A stretch of DNA of 6,787 nt from a candidate division WWE3 bacterium RIFOXYD1_FULL_39_9 (GTDB lineage: Bacteria > Patescibacteriota > WWE3 > UBA101185 > UBA10185), in assembly GCA_001773295.1 (NCBI GenBank), contig MEWG01000001.1, positions 11,578-18,364 of the forward strand, in the 5' to 3' direction. The notes beneath the pieces are model-generated. The model was not told where the DNA came from. It saw nothing but the letters and a program-made list of their open reading frames with translations, and made no database searches. The position numbers and the translations under genes are program-made. Below are positions 5,779-6,787 of the stretch, piece after piece; positions within the stretch are counted from its first letter, which is position 1, and each line of letters begins with the position of its first letter.

Positions 5779-5875
5779 CCCTATAGTACATAAACCATTC
5801 CAATTACTATTTGCTGCAGAGAAGCCGAAAGAGTGCCACATCCTAATTTATATCGTAGGTACGGCATTTCTAGTG

Positions 5876-5881
5876 TATAAT
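5876..5881 (+). promoter_or_regulatory. predicted -10 box of the HD-domain gene
   Basis: A perfect TATAAT ends 9 nt before the ATG at 5891, so the transcript would begin 3 or so nt before the start codon. There is no SD in between. The base string TG directly precedes the box but is one base too close for a classical extended -10, and no good -35 is found 16-18 bases upstream. Confidence 0.5.
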
Positions 5882-5890
5882 GCTTAAATT

Positions 5891-6694
5891 ATGAAAAATA
5901 TAAATGAGGAGATAAAAAAAGTAAAAATAGTAGTACCGTCCGATCGTAATAAGTTAGTAGCCCAAGCGTTGGAAAAGATCAATAACAGCGATGAAATAAA
6001 AACACTTTGGGAAGTAATAAATACAAACGCTATGGAAAGACTTAAAATGACGGATCACGGACATGTGCATTTTCAGATCGTTTCCAATATCGGCCTGAAA
6101 ATGGCTAGGTTGCTAAACAAACAGGGTATAAAGCTCTCAGTAGAAAAGGATTATGGCCTTTCATACGAACATGGGGAATTAGTGGTTCTTCTTGGGTGCT
6201 TACTGCACGATCTTGGAATGTCTATCAGCAGAAAAGGGCATGAAGAATTTAGCATTGTTAAAGCAAACACCATTGTCCCGGAAATATTAGACTTTTTGCC
6301 GCTGGTTGAACGAACCATCATAACTTCCGAAGTACTTCACACAATAATTAGTCACAGAAGCGGAGGTAAGCCGTTAACTGTTGAAGCTGGGATAGTAAGA
6401 GTTGCCGATGCTTTGGACATGAGCGAGGGGCGCTCCAGATTACCTTACGAAGAAGGTTACATTGATATCCACACTTTGTCGGCGCAGGCCATTGATGCGA
6501 TCGAAATAGAAAATGGCACCGAAGAGAAGCCTATTAATATCCAGATAATAATGAACAATTCAGTAGGCTTATTTCAGATTGAAGAGTTGATGCAGCAAAA
6601 ACTCGAGGGTTCCGGAATAGAAAAATATATAAATATTAAGTCTTATCTTGGAAGTGATCAGGAGAAGAATTTGATCAAGGATTTGGTTTTTTAG
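5891..6694 (+). CDS. HD-domain metal-dependent phosphohydrolase-like protein
   Basis: This is a predicted cytoplasmic metal-dependent phosphohydrolase of 267 aa. The HD-domain ligands appear in order: H56/H60 in DHGHVHFQIV, the H106-D107 pair in CLLHDLGMS, H117 in RKGHEEF, H150 and H155 in LHTIISHRSG, and D173 in VRVADALDMSEGRSR. The extra histidines would allow a second metal. The C-terminal part (about 190-267) contains DIHTLSAQAIDAIEIENG, then EEKPINIQIIMNNSVGLFQIEELMQQKLEGSGIE. I recall a similar arrangement in HD proteins of archaea and some bacteria, whose substrate, probably a nucleotide or another phosphoester, is not known to me. ATG 5891 is the only reasonable start: there is no SD, but TATAAT lies 9 nt upstream, so initiation is probably near-leaderless. 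It is divergent from the zinc-ribbon gene, has its own strong terminator, and appears monocistronic. Confidence 0.87.
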   Translation: MKNINEEIKKVKIVVPSDRNKLVAQALEKINNSDEIKTLWEVINTNAMERLKMTDHGHVHFQIVSNIGLKMARLLNKQGIKLSVEKDYGLSYEHGELVVLLGCLLHDLGMSISRKGHEEFSIVKANTIVPEILDFLPLVERTIITSEVLHTIISHRSGGKPLTVEAGIVRVADALDMSEGRSRLPYEEGYIDIHTLSAQAIDAIEIENGTEEKPINIQIIMNNSVGLFQIEELMQQKLEGSGIEKYINIKSYLGSDQEKNLIKDLVF

Positions 6695-6709
6695 CTAGTT
6701 AGATTTAAA

Positions 6710-6775
6710 GGTAAAAACGCCCAAGCTGGAGATTAATCAATTTGTATTGATTCCGGGTTTGGGCGTTTTTTTACC
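6710..6775 (+). terminator. intrinsic terminator of the HD-domain gene
   Basis: GGTAAAAACGCCCAA (6710-6724) pairs with TTGGGCGTTTTTTTACC (6759-6775), and the seven T residues at 6766-6772 form the U-tract, 15 nt after the HD gene stop. The large loop holds an inner stem, AATCAAT-TTGT-ATTGATT (6735-6752), continued by CTGG (6726-6729) with CCGG (6753-6756) after an unpaired stretch. It is the strongest of the three terminators and shares their nested-hairpin layout. Confidence 0.88.
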
Positions 6776-6787
6776 GATTTATATCGC

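Noticed and set aside
5831..5867. GTGCC/GGCAT short inverted repeat in the divergent promoter region, considered as an operator.
   Set aside because: Only five pairs including a wobble, with a long spacer; expected by chance.
1..6787. Searched for CRISPR arrays, tRNA genes, insertion sequence ends, toxin-antitoxin pairs and known defence genes.
   Set aside because: No evenly spaced repeats, cloverleaf sequences, transposase motifs or defence-type domains were found; the HD gene and 47-aa ORF alone do not justify a defence call.

Overview
The window looks like a piece of a bacterial chromosome with moderate GC, possibly from the Patescibacteria/CPR or a relative. The pointers are a very short MscL (100 aa, no C-terminal bundle), several promoters whose -10 box lies only 8-9 nt from the start codon with no Shine-Dalgarno (SD) sequence, compact spacing, and unrecognised orphan genes. 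This placement is an inference from gene features. No rRNA or tRNA is present. The standard bacterial code fits every gene.

Layout. (1) 2-1180 (+): 3' part of a umuC-type Y-family DNA polymerase gene, cut by the left edge. (2) 2599-1208 (-): a tight three-gene operon coding for MscL, a GNAT acetyltransferase and a membrane-anchored FAM173-like methyltransferase, with a 7-nt gap and then a 1-base TAATG overlap. (3) 3299-2724 (-): an orphan 191-aa protein with its own promoter, canonical SD and hairpin terminator. (4) 4184-3391 (-): a 47-aa hydrophobic miniprotein followed 5 nt later by a soluble class I SAM methyltransferase. (5) 5697-4333 (-): a 454-aa protein with two cytoplasmic zinc ribbons, one transmembrane helix and a Cys-paired outer domain, again with its own promoter, SD and hairpin. 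(6) 5891-6694 (+): an HD-domain phosphohydrolase followed by a strong terminator.

Two styles of gene are interleaved. The recognisable housekeeping or accessory genes are AT-rich (about 38% GC in two 60-base samples counted by eye). The leading genes mscL, the 47-aa ORF and the HD gene appear almost leaderless. The two orphan genes at 2724-3299 and 4333-5697 are richer in GC (about 52% and 57% in samples). Each is a self-contained unit: a TTGNNN-17-TATAAT promoter, 50-52 nt from -10 box to start codon, a strong AAGGAG SD, and a long-stem hairpin with a smaller hairpin in its loop. This shared layout is the most unusual signal here. No defence system, CRISPR array, insertion sequence or prophage structure was seen. 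No gap between genes exceeds 200 bases.
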